Below are positions 33,960 to 42,621 of a stretch of 64,000 nucleotides of DNA, one piece after another. Numbering within the stretch: the stretch's first letter is position 1; every line of letters begins with the position of its first letter. Made by a program: the position numbers and the translations under genes. Source of the DNA: Sphaerotilus microaerophilus. Its GTDB lineage: Bacteria > Pseudomonadota > Gammaproteobacteria > Burkholderiales > Burkholderiaceae_C. The notes below the pieces were generated by a model that saw only the letters and a program-made list of their open reading frames with translations, ran no database searches and was not told the DNA's origin. The stretch lies in assembly GCF_023734135.1 (NCBI RefSeq), contig NZ_AP025730.1:5022001-5086000 (forward strand), given 5' to 3'.

Positions 33960-35239
33960 TGATGCGCCGCCGCGACTGGCTGGCCGCCCTGGCCGCCACC
34001 GGCTGGCTGCCCGAGCCCGCCGCCGTGCAGGGCCCCGCCGCCGCAATCGCCGAGGCCACGGACCGCCCCGGCAGCGGCCCACGCCCGCTGCGCTTTCCCG
34101 CCGACTTCGGCGCCCACCCCGGCTGGCGCACCGAGTGGTGGTACCTCACCGGCTGGCTGGCAGCGCCCGCAGCGGGCACCTCCCCGCCGGCAGCAGCCAG
34201 CGCGCCGGCCCCCGCCGGCCCGCAGCCCACGCACGGCTTCCAGCTCACCTTCTTCCGCCAGCGCACCGGGCTGGCTGCCGACTCGCGCAGCGCCTTCGCA
34301 CCCCGGCAATTGATCTTCGCCCACGCCGCCGTCACCACGCTGGGCGACCTCGGCGGCAAGGCCCTGCGCCACGACCAGCGTATCGCCCGCGCCGGCCTGG
34401 GCCTGGCCGAGGCCGCGGTGGGTGACACGCGGGTGCACCTGCACGCCGGCAACCGCTGGGAGCTGGTCCGTGACGGTGGCGCCGCCGCAGGCAATGACGC
34501 CGGGGCGGCGAGGGACCCGGGCCGCGACCTCAGCCACTACCTCAGCCGCTACCGGGGCCGCATCGCCAGCCCCGCCGCGGGCTTCACGCTGGACGTGGAG
34601 CTGGCGGCCACCCAGCCGCTGCTGCTGCAGGGCCAGGCCGGCTGGTCACGCAAGGGCCCGCAGCCGGCGCAGGCCAGCTTCTATTACAGCCAGCCGCAGC
34701 TGGCCGTGCGCGCCCGCCTGGCGCTGGACGGCCAGCCCGAGCGCCCCCTGCAGGGCCGCGCCTGGCTGGACCACGAGTGGAGCGAATCCCTGCTCGACGC
34801 CGACGCGGTCGGCTGGGACTGGATCGGCATCAACTTCTTCGACGGCAGCGCCCTCACCGCCTTCCGCCTGCGCCGCCCCGACGGCCACCCGGCCGGCCCA
34901 GCGCTGTGGGCCGGCGGCTCCTGGCGCCCCGGCGCCGGCAGCACCGGCGGCCCCGCCCGCAGCTTCGCCCCCGACGCGGTGCGCTTCACCCCCCAACGCC
35001 GCTGGACCAGCCCGCGCCACCAGCCGCCCGTCAGCTACCCGGTCGAATGGGCCATCGACTGCCCCGCCGGCCGCTTCCTCGTGCGCGCCCTGGCCGACGA
35101 CCAGGAACTCGACAGCCGCGCCTCCACCGGCACCGTCTACTGGGAAGGCCTGAGCGAACTGCTCGACCCCGCCACCGGCCGGCGCGTGGGGCTGGGGTAT
35201 CTGGAGATGACGGGGTATGTGGGGAGGTTGCGGCTGTGA
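33959..35239 (+). CDS. CrtC/AttH-like lipocalin-domain protein
   Basis: 426 residues from the ATG overlapping the permease stop; a second ATG follows directly. A Tat-like start (MMRRRDWLAALAATGWLP) suggests export. Family markers are RTEWWYLTGWL (~57), FQLTFFRQRTG, DHEWSESLLDADAVGWDWIGINF (~270) and GTVYWEGLSEL near the end, as in carotenoid 1,2-hydratase/AttH proteins. AttH-type members are encoded with FtsX-type ABC exporters, as here, and probably bind a hydrophobic ligand outside the inner membrane rather than act on carotenoids. Confidence 0.85.
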   Translation: MMRRRDWLAALAATGWLPEPAAVQGPAAAIAEATDRPGSGPRPLRFPADFGAHPGWRTEWWYLTGWLAAPAAGTSPPAAASAPAPAGPQPTHGFQLTFFRQRTGLAADSRSAFAPRQLIFAHAAVTTLGDLGGKALRHDQRIARAGLGLAEAAVGDTRVHLHAGNRWELVRDGGAAAGNDAGAARDPGRDLSHYLSRYRGRIASPAAGFTLDVELAATQPLLLQGQAGWSRKGPQPAQASFYYSQPQLAVRARLALDGQPERPLQGRAWLDHEWSESLLDADAVGWDWIGINFFDGSALTAFRLRRPDGHPAGPALWAGGSWRPGAGSTGGPARSFAPDAVRFTPQRRWTSPRHQPPVSYPVEWAIDCPAGRFLVRALADDQELDSRASTGTVYWEGLSELLDPATGRRVGLGYLEMTGYVGRLRL

Positions 35240-36302
35240 ACGCGGGCGTGTCGGCCTGGCGCTGACCGCCCCACCCCTCACGCGTTGCTGTTGCTCTCGA
35301 AGGGATTGAGGGCGGTTTCAAACTCGAAGTGCAACACTCGCAGGATTAATGGATTGTGGCGCCGCGCTGTTCTGAGATGCCCTGCATGAGGTCGCGGAAG
35401 AGTTGGGCGGGTGTGCGCCAGTCCAGGGTTTGACGGGGCCGGTTATTGAGCAGATCGGCGATGGAGTCGAGGGCCTGTTGATCGTGCACAGACAAGTCCG
35501 TCCCTTTGGGCAGCATCTGGCGCAGCAGGCCGTTGGTGTTCTCGCAGCTGCCGCGCTGCCAGGGGCTGTGCGGGTCGCAGAAGTACACGCGGATGTTGGT
35601 GTTGCGAGCGAGCTCGCGATGGCGCGCCATCTCCTTGCCCTGATCGTAGGTCAGCGTCTGGCGCAGCGGCTGGGCGATGTCGTTGAGCTTGGCCGTAAAG
35701 GCCGCCAGCGCCGACTCGGCGGTGGCATCAGGCATCTTGGCCAGCAGCACCAAACGGGTGGTTCGCTCGACCAGTACACCCACGGCCGAGCGGTTGGCCG
35801 CACCCTTGATCAAGTCACCTTCCCAGTGACCAGGCATCACGCGATCGTTGACCTCGGGCGGGCGTACATGGATGCTGACCATTTCCGGGATCTGGCCGCG
35901 ACGGTCCTCACCGCCCGAGCGCGGCCGGCGCGTGTTGCGCGACTGGCGCAGGCAAGCCACCAGGCACTTGCGCAGCTCACCCTTGGGGTGGGCGTAGATG
36001 GCGTTGTAGATGCTCTCGTGCGAGACATGTCGTTCGGGGTTGTCGGGCCACATCCTGCGCAGTGTGCGGGCGATCTGCCGTGGCGACCACAACCACGTCA
36101 GCAGGTGCGAGACCACGCCCCACAAGGCGCCCTCGGGATGCAGCTTGGGCAAGCGCCTGGCCTGTGTGCGCCGCCGGCTCGCCGCCTGTTCGGCAGGCCT
36201 GGACGCATAGCCCGACGCACTCCCATTGCGTGCCACCTCTCGGCTCAGGCTGCTGGCACTACGCCCCAGCGTCTTGGCAATCGAGCGCAGGCTGTGTCCT
36301 TG

Positions 36303-37906
36303 GTATCTATTCACCCCCCCCGCTGAAGTGCTGAGGTGAACGCCAGCAGAGGTGATCGGCCCCGAGGAGGGGAGTCAACCGGTGGGTGCCGGGAGCATGC
36401 TGGGCGGGGTGGCCTTGTCGATCCAGGCGGTGACGGCGCGGTGCAGGAAGGCCCACAGATCCAGGCCCTGGCGACGGCAGGTCTCGTGCACGCTGAAGCC
36501 CCGGGCGATGAACTCGTCGCCACGCCGTGATCGCGTGGGCCCGGAGATCTTGCGCTTGAGCACGATGGAGCGGATCGAGCGCTCGGCGTCATTGTTGGTG
36601 GGCGGCACCTGAGGGTGGTTCACGAAGCCCCACAACGCCGGCCAGAGCTTGAGCAGGTTCTGACAGGTGGCCTGCGTGCGCCGGCAACCGGTCTGTGCCG
36701 CGCCCCGATCCAATGCCGCCCGGACCCGGCGCTGCAAGGCTTCGAACTGCGCGGCGCTGCGGCCCTGCTCGCGCCAGCGAAACAGCACGCAGCCCAGCCC
36801 GAGCAGGCGCCGGCCGATGTGCCCGGCACGCCCGCTGCGCTGGGAGATGCGCGTGAAGTCGCGCAGCAGATGCGCCCAGCACACCTGGCGCCGGCTGGCG
36901 TCGAGGTGGGCGTAGCCGGCATAGCGGTCCGACACCACCACGCCCTGCGGCGCCTGGCCGATCAGGTCCGTAATGACATAGCGTGCCCGCGAGGGCAGGA
37001 TGCTGAAGACCGCCAGCTTGGGCTGGATCACACCCCACACCCAATTGGCCGAGCCTTCACGCGGGTAGCGCGTCTCGTCCATGTGCAGCACCGGGGCCTG
37101 CGCCAGCGAGGCCACCGCGACCGCCACCGGCGCCTTCAGCGCAGCGGCTACCTTGCCGTGGGCCTGCGAGATGGCCCCCACGCTGAAATCGAGCCCCAGC
37201 AGTTGGGCCAGCAGGTCCCGGATCTTGCCCTGCGTGAGGTGAAAGCGCGTGCCCAGCACACCCACCAGCGCCAGCGCGCGCGGCCCGATCTGCCCGCTGG
37301 GAACACCCTGCGGCAGAACGCCCCGATGGCCCAGCCCGCATTGGGTGCACACACCGCTGTAGAGCCGGTACTCCTGCACATCGGGGGTCACCGGCGGGAT
37401 GTCGAAGACCTGGTGACGCACCGGTTTGCCCTGCACGTTCACCGCGCCGCCGCAGTTGCACTGCGCCGGGGGCACACAGTCTTGGACACCGTCCACCTCC
37501 GTCTCGGGCAGCAGCGCCCGGTACGCGCCGGGGTGGCCCTTCTGGGCACCGCGCTTGCGCTGGCTGGCGCGGCGCTGGGCGCGGTTACCGCTGCCCGGTC
37601 CATCCGACGACGGCGGCTTCGATGAGTTGCGCGAGTCCACCTTCAGCCGCTCTTGCAGCCACGCCATCTGCTCGCGCAGTTGGGCGAGTTCCAGGGCCAT
37701 CGTCTCGATCACCGCGTGGCACTCCGGCAGCGTCGCCGGCATCGTCATCGATACCGGCTGGAACGGTGCATTGTCCTCGCTCTCAGCGCTGTTCATGCGG
37801 CCAGTGTCTTCGCAAAATCATCCACTTACAAGTAGACCTTCAAGTCACGGCTGAGGTAAGGGTGCAAGCCTGCGTTGGCGCTTGGGGGGCGGGGGTGAAT
37901 AGATAC
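36303..37906 (-). mobile_element. single-gene IS66-family (ISBst12-type) element
   Basis: The ends are perfect inverted repeats GTATCTATTCACCCCC at 36303 and 37906. Direct copies of GTGTCCTTG flank it (36294-36302 and 37907-37915); IS66 members normally duplicate 8 bp, so one base is ambiguous. At 1604 bp with only one gene and no tnpA or tnpB it fits the ISBst12 subgroup. Confidence 0.88.
36375..37796 (-). CDS. IS66-family transposase (TnpC-like, ISBst12 type)
   Basis: 473 residues. An N-terminal coiled segment (AVIETMALELAQLREQMAWL) and DSRNSSKPPSSDGPG lead to a zinc-binding part (CNCGGAVN, CTQCGLGHRG), then the DDE core with LHMDETRYPREGSANWVWGV, VVSDRYAGYAHLD and VCWAHLLRDF, and the C-terminal PPTNNDAERSIRSIVLKRKISG. 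All are standard for IS66 transposases. The frame is complete, so the element may still be active. Confidence 0.92.
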   Translation of the reverse strand: MNSAESEDNAPFQPVSMTMPATLPECHAVIETMALELAQLREQMAWLQERLKVDSRNSSKPPSSDGPGSGNRAQRRASQRKRGAQKGHPGAYRALLPETEVDGVQDCVPPAQCNCGGAVNVQGKPVRHQVFDIPPVTPDVQEYRLYSGVCTQCGLGHRGVLPQGVPSGQIGPRALALVGVLGTRFHLTQGKIRDLLAQLLGLDFSVGAISQAHGKVAAALKAPVAVAVASLAQAPVLHMDETRYPREGSANWVWGVIQPKLAVFSILPSRARYVITDLIGQAPQGVVVSDRYAGYAHLDASRRQVCWAHLLRDFTRISQRSGRAGHIGRRLLGLGCVLFRWREQGRSAAQFEALQRRVRAALDRGAAQTGCRRTQATCQNLLKLWPALWGFVNHPQVPPTNNDAERSIRSIVLKRKISGPTRSRRGDEFIARGFSVHETCRRQGLDLWAFLHRAVTAWIDKATPPSMLPAPTG

Positions 37907-38031
37907 GTGTCCTTGCTGTCGCAGGCTCGCCAGCGTCACGCGTTCTTCAGGCTGCAGCTGTTTGTATCTCGTCGTCATCTTCACACCTTACCGGGTTGGC
38001 AAGGTGTTGCACTTCAGTCTTGAATCCGCCC

Positions 38032-38127
38032 AGTCAAATGACCAGTCTAGAAACATCATTCGGTTGCGTCAACGGTGCCCCCCGAGAGCAAGCCGCGCGG
38101 CGGACGTTGCATGGCAACCCTTTGTGG
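38032..38127. other. short gap between the IS30 end and the split ACT-TIR gene
   Basis: 96 bp with no open frame of note. It lies downstream of the TIR-like part. I see no terminator hairpin in it. Confidence 0.4.
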
Positions 38128-38740
38128 CTAGTTCGGTATTGATCGAATCCGAACCTGTGCCTGTCGAGCCGCACGCAGAGCATTGGCGAACTCCGGTGCC
38201 TGACGCATCGCGTTTAGGTCGCGCATTAGTTGGGTGACACAGACACGAAACTGTGATTCATCAGAAAATTCATAGTTGAAAGCACTTGGGTTGTATCGTG
38301 GATCCTCCACACCGCGTTCGCGGATTCTAGCGAGATACCTCACATTCCGAGAAAAGGCAAAAACCTCCTCTGCAATGAGCCAAGGTGGCAACGTATACCG
38401 TCCGTCTGGGTGAGAAAAGTCCGATCGCTTTGACTGAAGTGAGACGAATGCCACGCATGTCGGAATTACATTCATCGCAGACGTCAGCACATCAGGGGAA
38501 ACAGGCCCGCCGCCGAGCATCGCTGATTCTGAGAGATCGGTTCCCACATGGGGGTCGAAGTTGTTTTCCACCAAGGAATTCCTCAAGTAACTCAACCGAT
38601 CTTCGTCCAATCGGGTGGAGTACGACACATAGACGCGAGGATAAGCACTTGAGGGGGTAGCGTAATCTTTTAGATGATAGATTCCCTTGTGAACCTTGCC
38701 CTCAATATCCTCGAACTCGAGCGCCTCCACAAGATCTTGC

Positions 38741-38745
38741 ATATG
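38741..38745. repeat. 5-bp target duplication ATATG (second copy at 39904-39908)
   Basis: ATATG directly abuts both ends of the element at 38746-39903. Fusing the flanks at this repeat restores the open frame of the ACT-TIR gene. Confidence 0.8.
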
Positions 38746-39903
38746 TAGGACTTACGCAGGGTCACTTCAGCTAGCGCAATGATTCGCCATTTCGACTCAA
38801 TATGTCAGATGGGTGCCATGCGAATGGTTGGTGACCGAAGTTCCTTCTTGAGGAATTCCGAGAGGATTCCCTTCTTCAGGCTGTAGATGTTTGTCTTCAG
38901 CGCTTTGGCCGTCTCGCAGAGGTGGACCCAGGCCAATATCGCGCAGGCGATGTGATTCTTCTGTGACCGGGCCATTCTGCACTGACATTTTTCGATGCCA
39001 AGAACCTGCTTGATCTCCCTGTGGTACTGCTCAATCTTCCAGCGCACGGCACACATCTCATGCGTATCGTCCGTCGAATCTTGAGATAGGTCGTTTGTCA
39101 CAACCCAGTCCGTGCGATTGGTATCAACCACAACCCGGAACAGTTTCAGCTTGATGTCACTGGGAAACTTGAACAGTTTGACGTGTTTGCCATGCACATG
39201 TTCTTGGGCACTCCACTGCAGCGTACTGACCGCCTTGTAGGGCTGCTGGCCTTGGCTGTCGTCAACCTTGCGATTGCTCTTGAGCGGGCAGTAGAAGTGC
39301 TTGCCCGCCCGGTGGATGTGCTTCATCAGATCCATGGTGGCGTACCAGGAGTCCATCAGCACGGTGCGAAAGGGCAGCTTCTTGTGCGCCATGGCATTGT
39401 CGAACATCTCCTGGACATGATCCAGCTTGGACTTGCCGTCTTCGTCAGGCGCATAGATGCGCCAGTCGATGATCCAGTAGTGGCCGGTCTTGATGTTCAC
39501 GTACAGGCAGTTGACCACCCCAATGCCCTTGATCAGGCCGTGGGCGTTGCCGCTGTACTGTTTGCGCACCAGCTCGATTTTGTGCGAGTGGTTCTTGTCC
39601 AGAACGCTGTCATCGAAAACCAGGCAGGCATCGTCGTCAAATTCGATGTTTCGTCGGGCCAGATTCCAGACATCGGCCGGGCTGATATTGGCAGCCTGCA
39701 AGTAGCGATTTATGGCGTCATGAGAAAACCTCTGATGGTGATCCGCAAAATAGGTCTGCGTGTAGTTGATTTGTGTGGATATCAGAAATTGGCAGTAGTC
39801 TCGGCTCGTGGGTTTCATGGTGAATATATTATCACAAATACCACGAAATCGGCGCCGATATATTAAATAATCTAGTTTGATTTAAACGTTTGCGTAAGTC
39901 CTA
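38746..39903 (-). mobile_element. 1158-bp insertion sequence with perfect 13-bp ends
   Basis: The inverted repeats are TAGGACTTACGCA at 38746-38758 and TGCGTAAGTCCTA at 39891-39903. The element contains one transposase gene and is flanked by the 5-bp repeat ATATG. The transposase is of the IS4-superfamily, most like IS701-type proteins that I know. The tight structure and intact gene suggest recent insertion. Confidence 0.9.
38805..39818 (-). CDS. IS701/IS4-superfamily DDE transposase
   Basis: 337 residues, beginning MKPTSRDYCQFLISTQINYT. DDE-type landmarks: LVFDDSVLDKNHSHKIELVR (first Asp near 69), TVLMDSWYATMDLMKHI (second Asp near 165) and MCAVRWKIEQYHREIKQVLG (Glu near 270, the Y-R-K/E-type signature). 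This pattern is shared with transposases labelled IS701 or generic DDE superfamily endonuclease. The frame is complete from start to stop. Confidence 0.85.
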   Translation of the reverse strand: MKPTSRDYCQFLISTQINYTQTYFADHHQRFSHDAINRYLQAANISPADVWNLARRNIEFDDDACLVFDDSVLDKNHSHKIELVRKQYSGNAHGLIKGIGVVNCLYVNIKTGHYWIIDWRIYAPDEDGKSKLDHVQEMFDNAMAHKKLPFRTVLMDSWYATMDLMKHIHRAGKHFYCPLKSNRKVDDSQGQQPYKAVSTLQWSAQEHVHGKHVKLFKFPSDIKLKLFRVVVDTNRTDWVVTNDLSQDSTDDTHEMCAVRWKIEQYHREIKQVLGIEKCQCRMARSQKNHIACAILAWVHLCETAKALKTNIYSLKKGILSEFLKKELRSPTIRMAPI

Positions 39904-40835
39904 ATATGTTTTTCGCTATGCCCAGACCAGTTCCCAACAATTCTGGTTATGCCGGTATCCTGGGAACCATTCGTCTGTATGCGATTCAGACTGAGATGGA
40001 GAAGGTTGAGATCGGGCGGCAGATTCTCCAACAATGCCCCCAACGCCCCAGCCCCTCCGGCGGCGGTATCGGATAAATTAGACCCGATCTCTGCCATCAT
40101 GAAGTCGCTGACGTTGCGAATAAAATACAATCGAAGATATCGCTGCTCCGTGTTCCCTGTAATTAATGCATGGGATGGTATTGCCGGGAAAAACGAATTC
40201 ACCCCACCAAGTAGCGTCAATATCTCACGCTCAAGTTTATTATGTATCGTAATTGATCCGCCCCTAAAGTCGGAATAATAGTTGGCAACATGCCCAACAC
40301 GAAATGAAGCTATATTAAGTCCACTAAGAGATGAAAATTCGATATGGGCATCATCTCCCGTGAGAAAATTATCCCGCATCGACGGCGCAGCCGCCCAGTG
40401 CGCAAACTCTGCGGAGAGTTCACCAAGGAAATTCGGCATTCTTTTAATGTATGCCTCATATGTCAGATTTCTTATGGAAGCGAACTCTGGACAAGCTCCA
40501 AGGTCACAAACCGCATCCCAATGCGCTCGCTCTTGGAATGTGGCAGCAGCCTCCGACAAGATGATATTGATTCCTTTATGCCGAAGAAAAGAGCTCGCCG
40601 CAGCAAGGGCATGTGGACGGTCATGAAGTCTCACGCTAAGTCGACATACCGAACGCCAAGCCGCTGTCGGGACTGGCGAAACAATAATTTCCGCATCGCT
40701 GCTGGCGCGCGGATAACCTGTCACCACCGGGGCCAAGTACAGGCGAGAGCCTTCCCGTAAGCCGAATGATGCCGAAAATGTAATAGGAATCGGGATGGAG
40801 TTGTGAAAGACCTTAATCCACTTACCCAAACGCAT

Positions 40836-41435
40836 CGCACTTCTCCTCCAAACGGTATTTGACCAAGTTTAAGGCAAGAAAATGTCACAACGAAGACACG
40901 CAAAATCTCGGATGGATAGGCGCATCAGTAGATCGAAGCTTCGGTACTTTGAGAAATGAACCAAAGATTTGAATACCTAAACGTTGGAGTAACATCAACA
41001 ACAGACTTATCCCAGATGTTGCCTCACTACACTTCAAACGGATAATTATTTTCCAATACATAATCCAATTGGATCCGTGAAGTTATCCACAATACAGTAA
41101 GGATCGAGAGGCTAGTTACATTACCCCTCCGATTAAATGCGTCCGATACACGTCGAATCTTAGAAGCCGAATCAGGTGATCGTCATCCACGGAAGGCCAG
41201 CCACCACCCTCAAATTTGAAACAAAAAGCAACAAACAAGATCGAGGAGCATGAAAGATGGCGAGGTAGGGCCTACACCGGTCGCCCAACTTACCATGTGC
41301 AGGCACCGGGGACTTGCCTTTATCGCCTTCTTCCTGACAAGTCGTGGACACGCTCCATCACGCAACCACACAGCCACTTCGTACCGACACCGTCATTACG
41401 AAGTGCTAAGCTGACTCCTCCCAAGGAGCCCCGCC
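40836..41435. other. 600-bp AT-richer gap with no supported gene
   Basis: The stretch upstream of the ACT-TIR gene is visibly richer in A and T than the flanking genome, especially 40960-41130. It holds stop codons in all frames at short intervals. A 54-codon frame at 41250 has a GAGGAG only one base before its ATG and is not credible. The region probably carries the promoter of the ACT-TIR gene and that of the toxin-antitoxin pair; I cannot point to clear -35/-10 boxes. Confidence 0.5.
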
Positions 41436-41723
41436 ATGCCCACCGCCGACAACGCCCCCCGCCGTGACGCCCTCAACCTGCGCATCGCGCCCGCCGAGCG
41501 CAACCTGATCGACCGGGCGGCGGCCTCGCTGGGGGTCACGCGCACGGACTTCATCCTGGGTGCGGCGCGCCGGGCGGCCGAGGATGCGCTGCTCGACCGC
41601 TCTGTGATGGCGGTTTCGCCCGAGGCCTATGCAGAGTTCCTGGCCCGGCTCGACGTGCCCGCGCAGCCCAATGAACGGCTGCGCCAGACGATGCAGAGCC
41701 CCTCGCCCTGGGCGCAGCCGTGA
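41436..41723 (+). CDS. DUF1778 (TacA-like) antitoxin
   Basis: 95 residues, AAGGAGCCCCGCC before the ATG. Residues ~10-60 form a ribbon-helix-helix of the DUF1778 type (DALNLRIAPAERNLIDRAAASLGVTRTDFILGAARRAAE), followed by a disordered C-terminal tail ending LRQTMQSPSPW that normally wraps the toxin. It should bind its promoter and neutralise the GNAT toxin encoded next, whose GTG start overlaps its TGA stop. Confidence 0.88.
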   Translation: MPTADNAPRRDALNLRIAPAERNLIDRAAASLGVTRTDFILGAARRAAEDALLDRSVMAVSPEAYAEFLARLDVPAQPNERLRQTMQSPSPWAQP

Positions 41724-42223
41724 GGCTGGCCGCCCCCGAGCCGCTGGGGAATCGGCATGTCGTCGGGGAGTTCGACTGCGGGGTGGCGTCACTCAACGAG
41801 TGGCTGAAACGGCGCGCCGCACAGAATCAGCTCAGCGGTGCGACCCGCACCTTTGTCGCTGCCGACCTCGACAGCCACCAGGTGGGCGCCTACTACGCGC
41901 TCGCTTCGAGCGCGATCACACCCGACAGGGCCACGGGTCGGTTCCGGCGCAACATGCCCGACCCCATCCCCGTCGTCGTGCTCGCACGGCTGGCCATCGA
42001 CAACCGTTGCCAGGGGCAGGGGCTCGGCCGGGCCTTGTTTCAGGACGCTGCGCGACGAGTGCTTCACGCGGGTGAGGCGATCGGCATCCGCGGCCTCATC
42101 GTGCATGCGCTGTCGGACGAGGCGCGTGATTTCTATCTGAAAATCGGCCTGGACCCGTCGCCCCTGGAGCCGCTGACCTTGATGACCACGATCGCGGATC
42201 TGCGCGCGGCGTTGGGGAACTGA
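41720..42223 (+). CDS. GNAT-family toxin, TacT-like tRNA acetyltransferase
   Basis: 167 residues starting at GTG 41720 inside the antitoxin stop (GTGA). Typical start APEPLGNRHVVGEFDCGVASLNEWLKRRA, the acetyl-CoA loop VVVLARLAIDNRCQGQGLGRALF (residues ~88-110) and the C-terminal EARDFYLKIGLDPSPLEPLTLMTTI. TacT-type toxins acetylate aminoacyl-tRNA and stop translation. The pair lies at the edge of the IS-rich island. Confidence 0.88.
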   Translation: MRLAAPEPLGNRHVVGEFDCGVASLNEWLKRRAAQNQLSGATRTFVAADLDSHQVGAYYALASSAITPDRATGRFRRNMPDPIPVVVLARLAIDNRCQGQGLGRALFQDAARRVLHAGEAIGIRGLIVHALSDEARDFYLKIGLDPSPLEPLTLMTTIADLRAALGN

Positions 42224-42227
42224 CAAC

Positions 42228-42602
42228 ATGCCCAACGCCCCCCATGACGAGTACCTCGCCAGCAGCCCGGAAGACGTGCGCCCTCGTCTGGCAGCGATCC
42301 AGGCCCAAGTCGAATCGCTGCTACCCCACGCCACGCGCTGCATCAGCTACCGCATGCCCGCCTACCGGGGCCGCACGCGGATCTTTTTTTACTTCGCAGC
42401 GTTCAAGAAGCACATCGGTGTCTATCCGCCGCTGCGCCACGATGCGGCGCTGATCGCGGAGCTGGCGCCGTATCGGGGCGAAAAGGGCAATCTCTCCTTC
42501 CCGCTCAACCAGCCCCTGCCGATCGAGTTGATCGGCCGCGTCGCGGTGGCGCTGCACCGGGAATATGAACTCGAACGAGAGCAGCCCCACAAACCGGCCT
42601 GA
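42228..42602 (+). CDS. DUF1801 (YdhG-like) protein
   Basis: 124 residues. The family pattern is AAIQAQVESLLPHATRCISYRMPAYRG followed by IFFYFAAFKKHIGVYPP and YRGEKGNLSFPLNQPLPIELI, with a SCP-like alpha/beta fold. The function is not known. It begins 4 bp after the GNAT toxin and may share its transcript. Confidence 0.82.
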   Translation: MPNAPHDEYLASSPEDVRPRLAAIQAQVESLLPHATRCISYRMPAYRGRTRIFFYFAAFKKHIGVYPPLRHDAALIAELAPYRGEKGNLSFPLNQPLPIELIGRVAVALHREYELEREQPHKPA

Positions 42603-42621
42603 TTGAACGAGGAGCCACCCC

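Larger units (their letters stand above)
35346..37978 (-). pseudogene. IS30-family transposase split by an IS66-family insertion
   Basis: The 5' part (37978 to 37907) encodes MTTRYKQLQPEERVTLASLR then QQGH; the 3' part (36302 to 35346) continues LRSIAKTLGRSASSLSREVARN. Removing the inserted element and one copy of GTGTCCTTG joins them in frame as a 339-residue protein, the usual IS30 length. DDE motifs are intact in the 3' part: GHWEGDLIKG, TYDQGKEM and GSCENTNGLLR. An accidental GTG at 36314 inside the IS66 end reopens the 3' part as a 322-residue frame lacking the first 22 residues. Confidence 0.85.
35310..38031 (-). mobile_element. IS30-family element, interrupted by an IS66-family element
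   Basis: Terminal inverted repeats are GGGCGGTTTCAAACTCGAAG onward at 35310-35337 and, inverted, GGGCGGATTCAAGACTGAAG onward at 38031-38004; 23 of 28 positions agree, ending in the shared GAAGTGCAACAC. Without the inner element it would be about 1.1 kb, the normal IS30 size. I could not find a clear target duplication at its outer edges. Confidence 0.85.
38128..40835 (-). pseudogene. two-ACT-domain plus TIR-like domain protein, split by an insertion sequence
   Basis: Two minus-strand frames, 40835-39882 and 38742-38128, are halves of one gene. Removing 38746-39903 and one ATATG copy gives a continuous 1545-bp frame of 514 residues. It starts at ATG 40835 with GGAGGAG upstream. Residues ~64-113 look like an ACT domain (RLSVRLHDRPHALAAASSFL, then RHKGINIILSE); residues ~232-320 look like a second (YLRLYFI, GALGALLENLPPDLNLLHLS). 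Residues ~345-490 look like a TIR domain: VYVSYSTRLDEDRLSYLRNS, then AFVSLQS and PPWLIAEEVFAFS with a W-x-x-x-E that may hold the catalytic glutamate. ACT domains sense small molecules; bacterial TIR domains often degrade NAD. The gene is AT-richer than the surrounding genome. The family assignment is by eye and not verified. Confidence 0.65.

Noticed and set aside
40721..40903. 60-codon minus-strand frame upstream of the ACT-TIR gene
   Set aside because: It overlaps the start of the ACT-TIR gene in another frame, with no ribosome-binding site.
41250..41414. 54-codon frame (MKDGEVGPTPVAQL...) before the DUF1778 antitoxin
   Set aside because: GAGGAG is only one base from the ATG, composition is not protein-like and no family is recognised.
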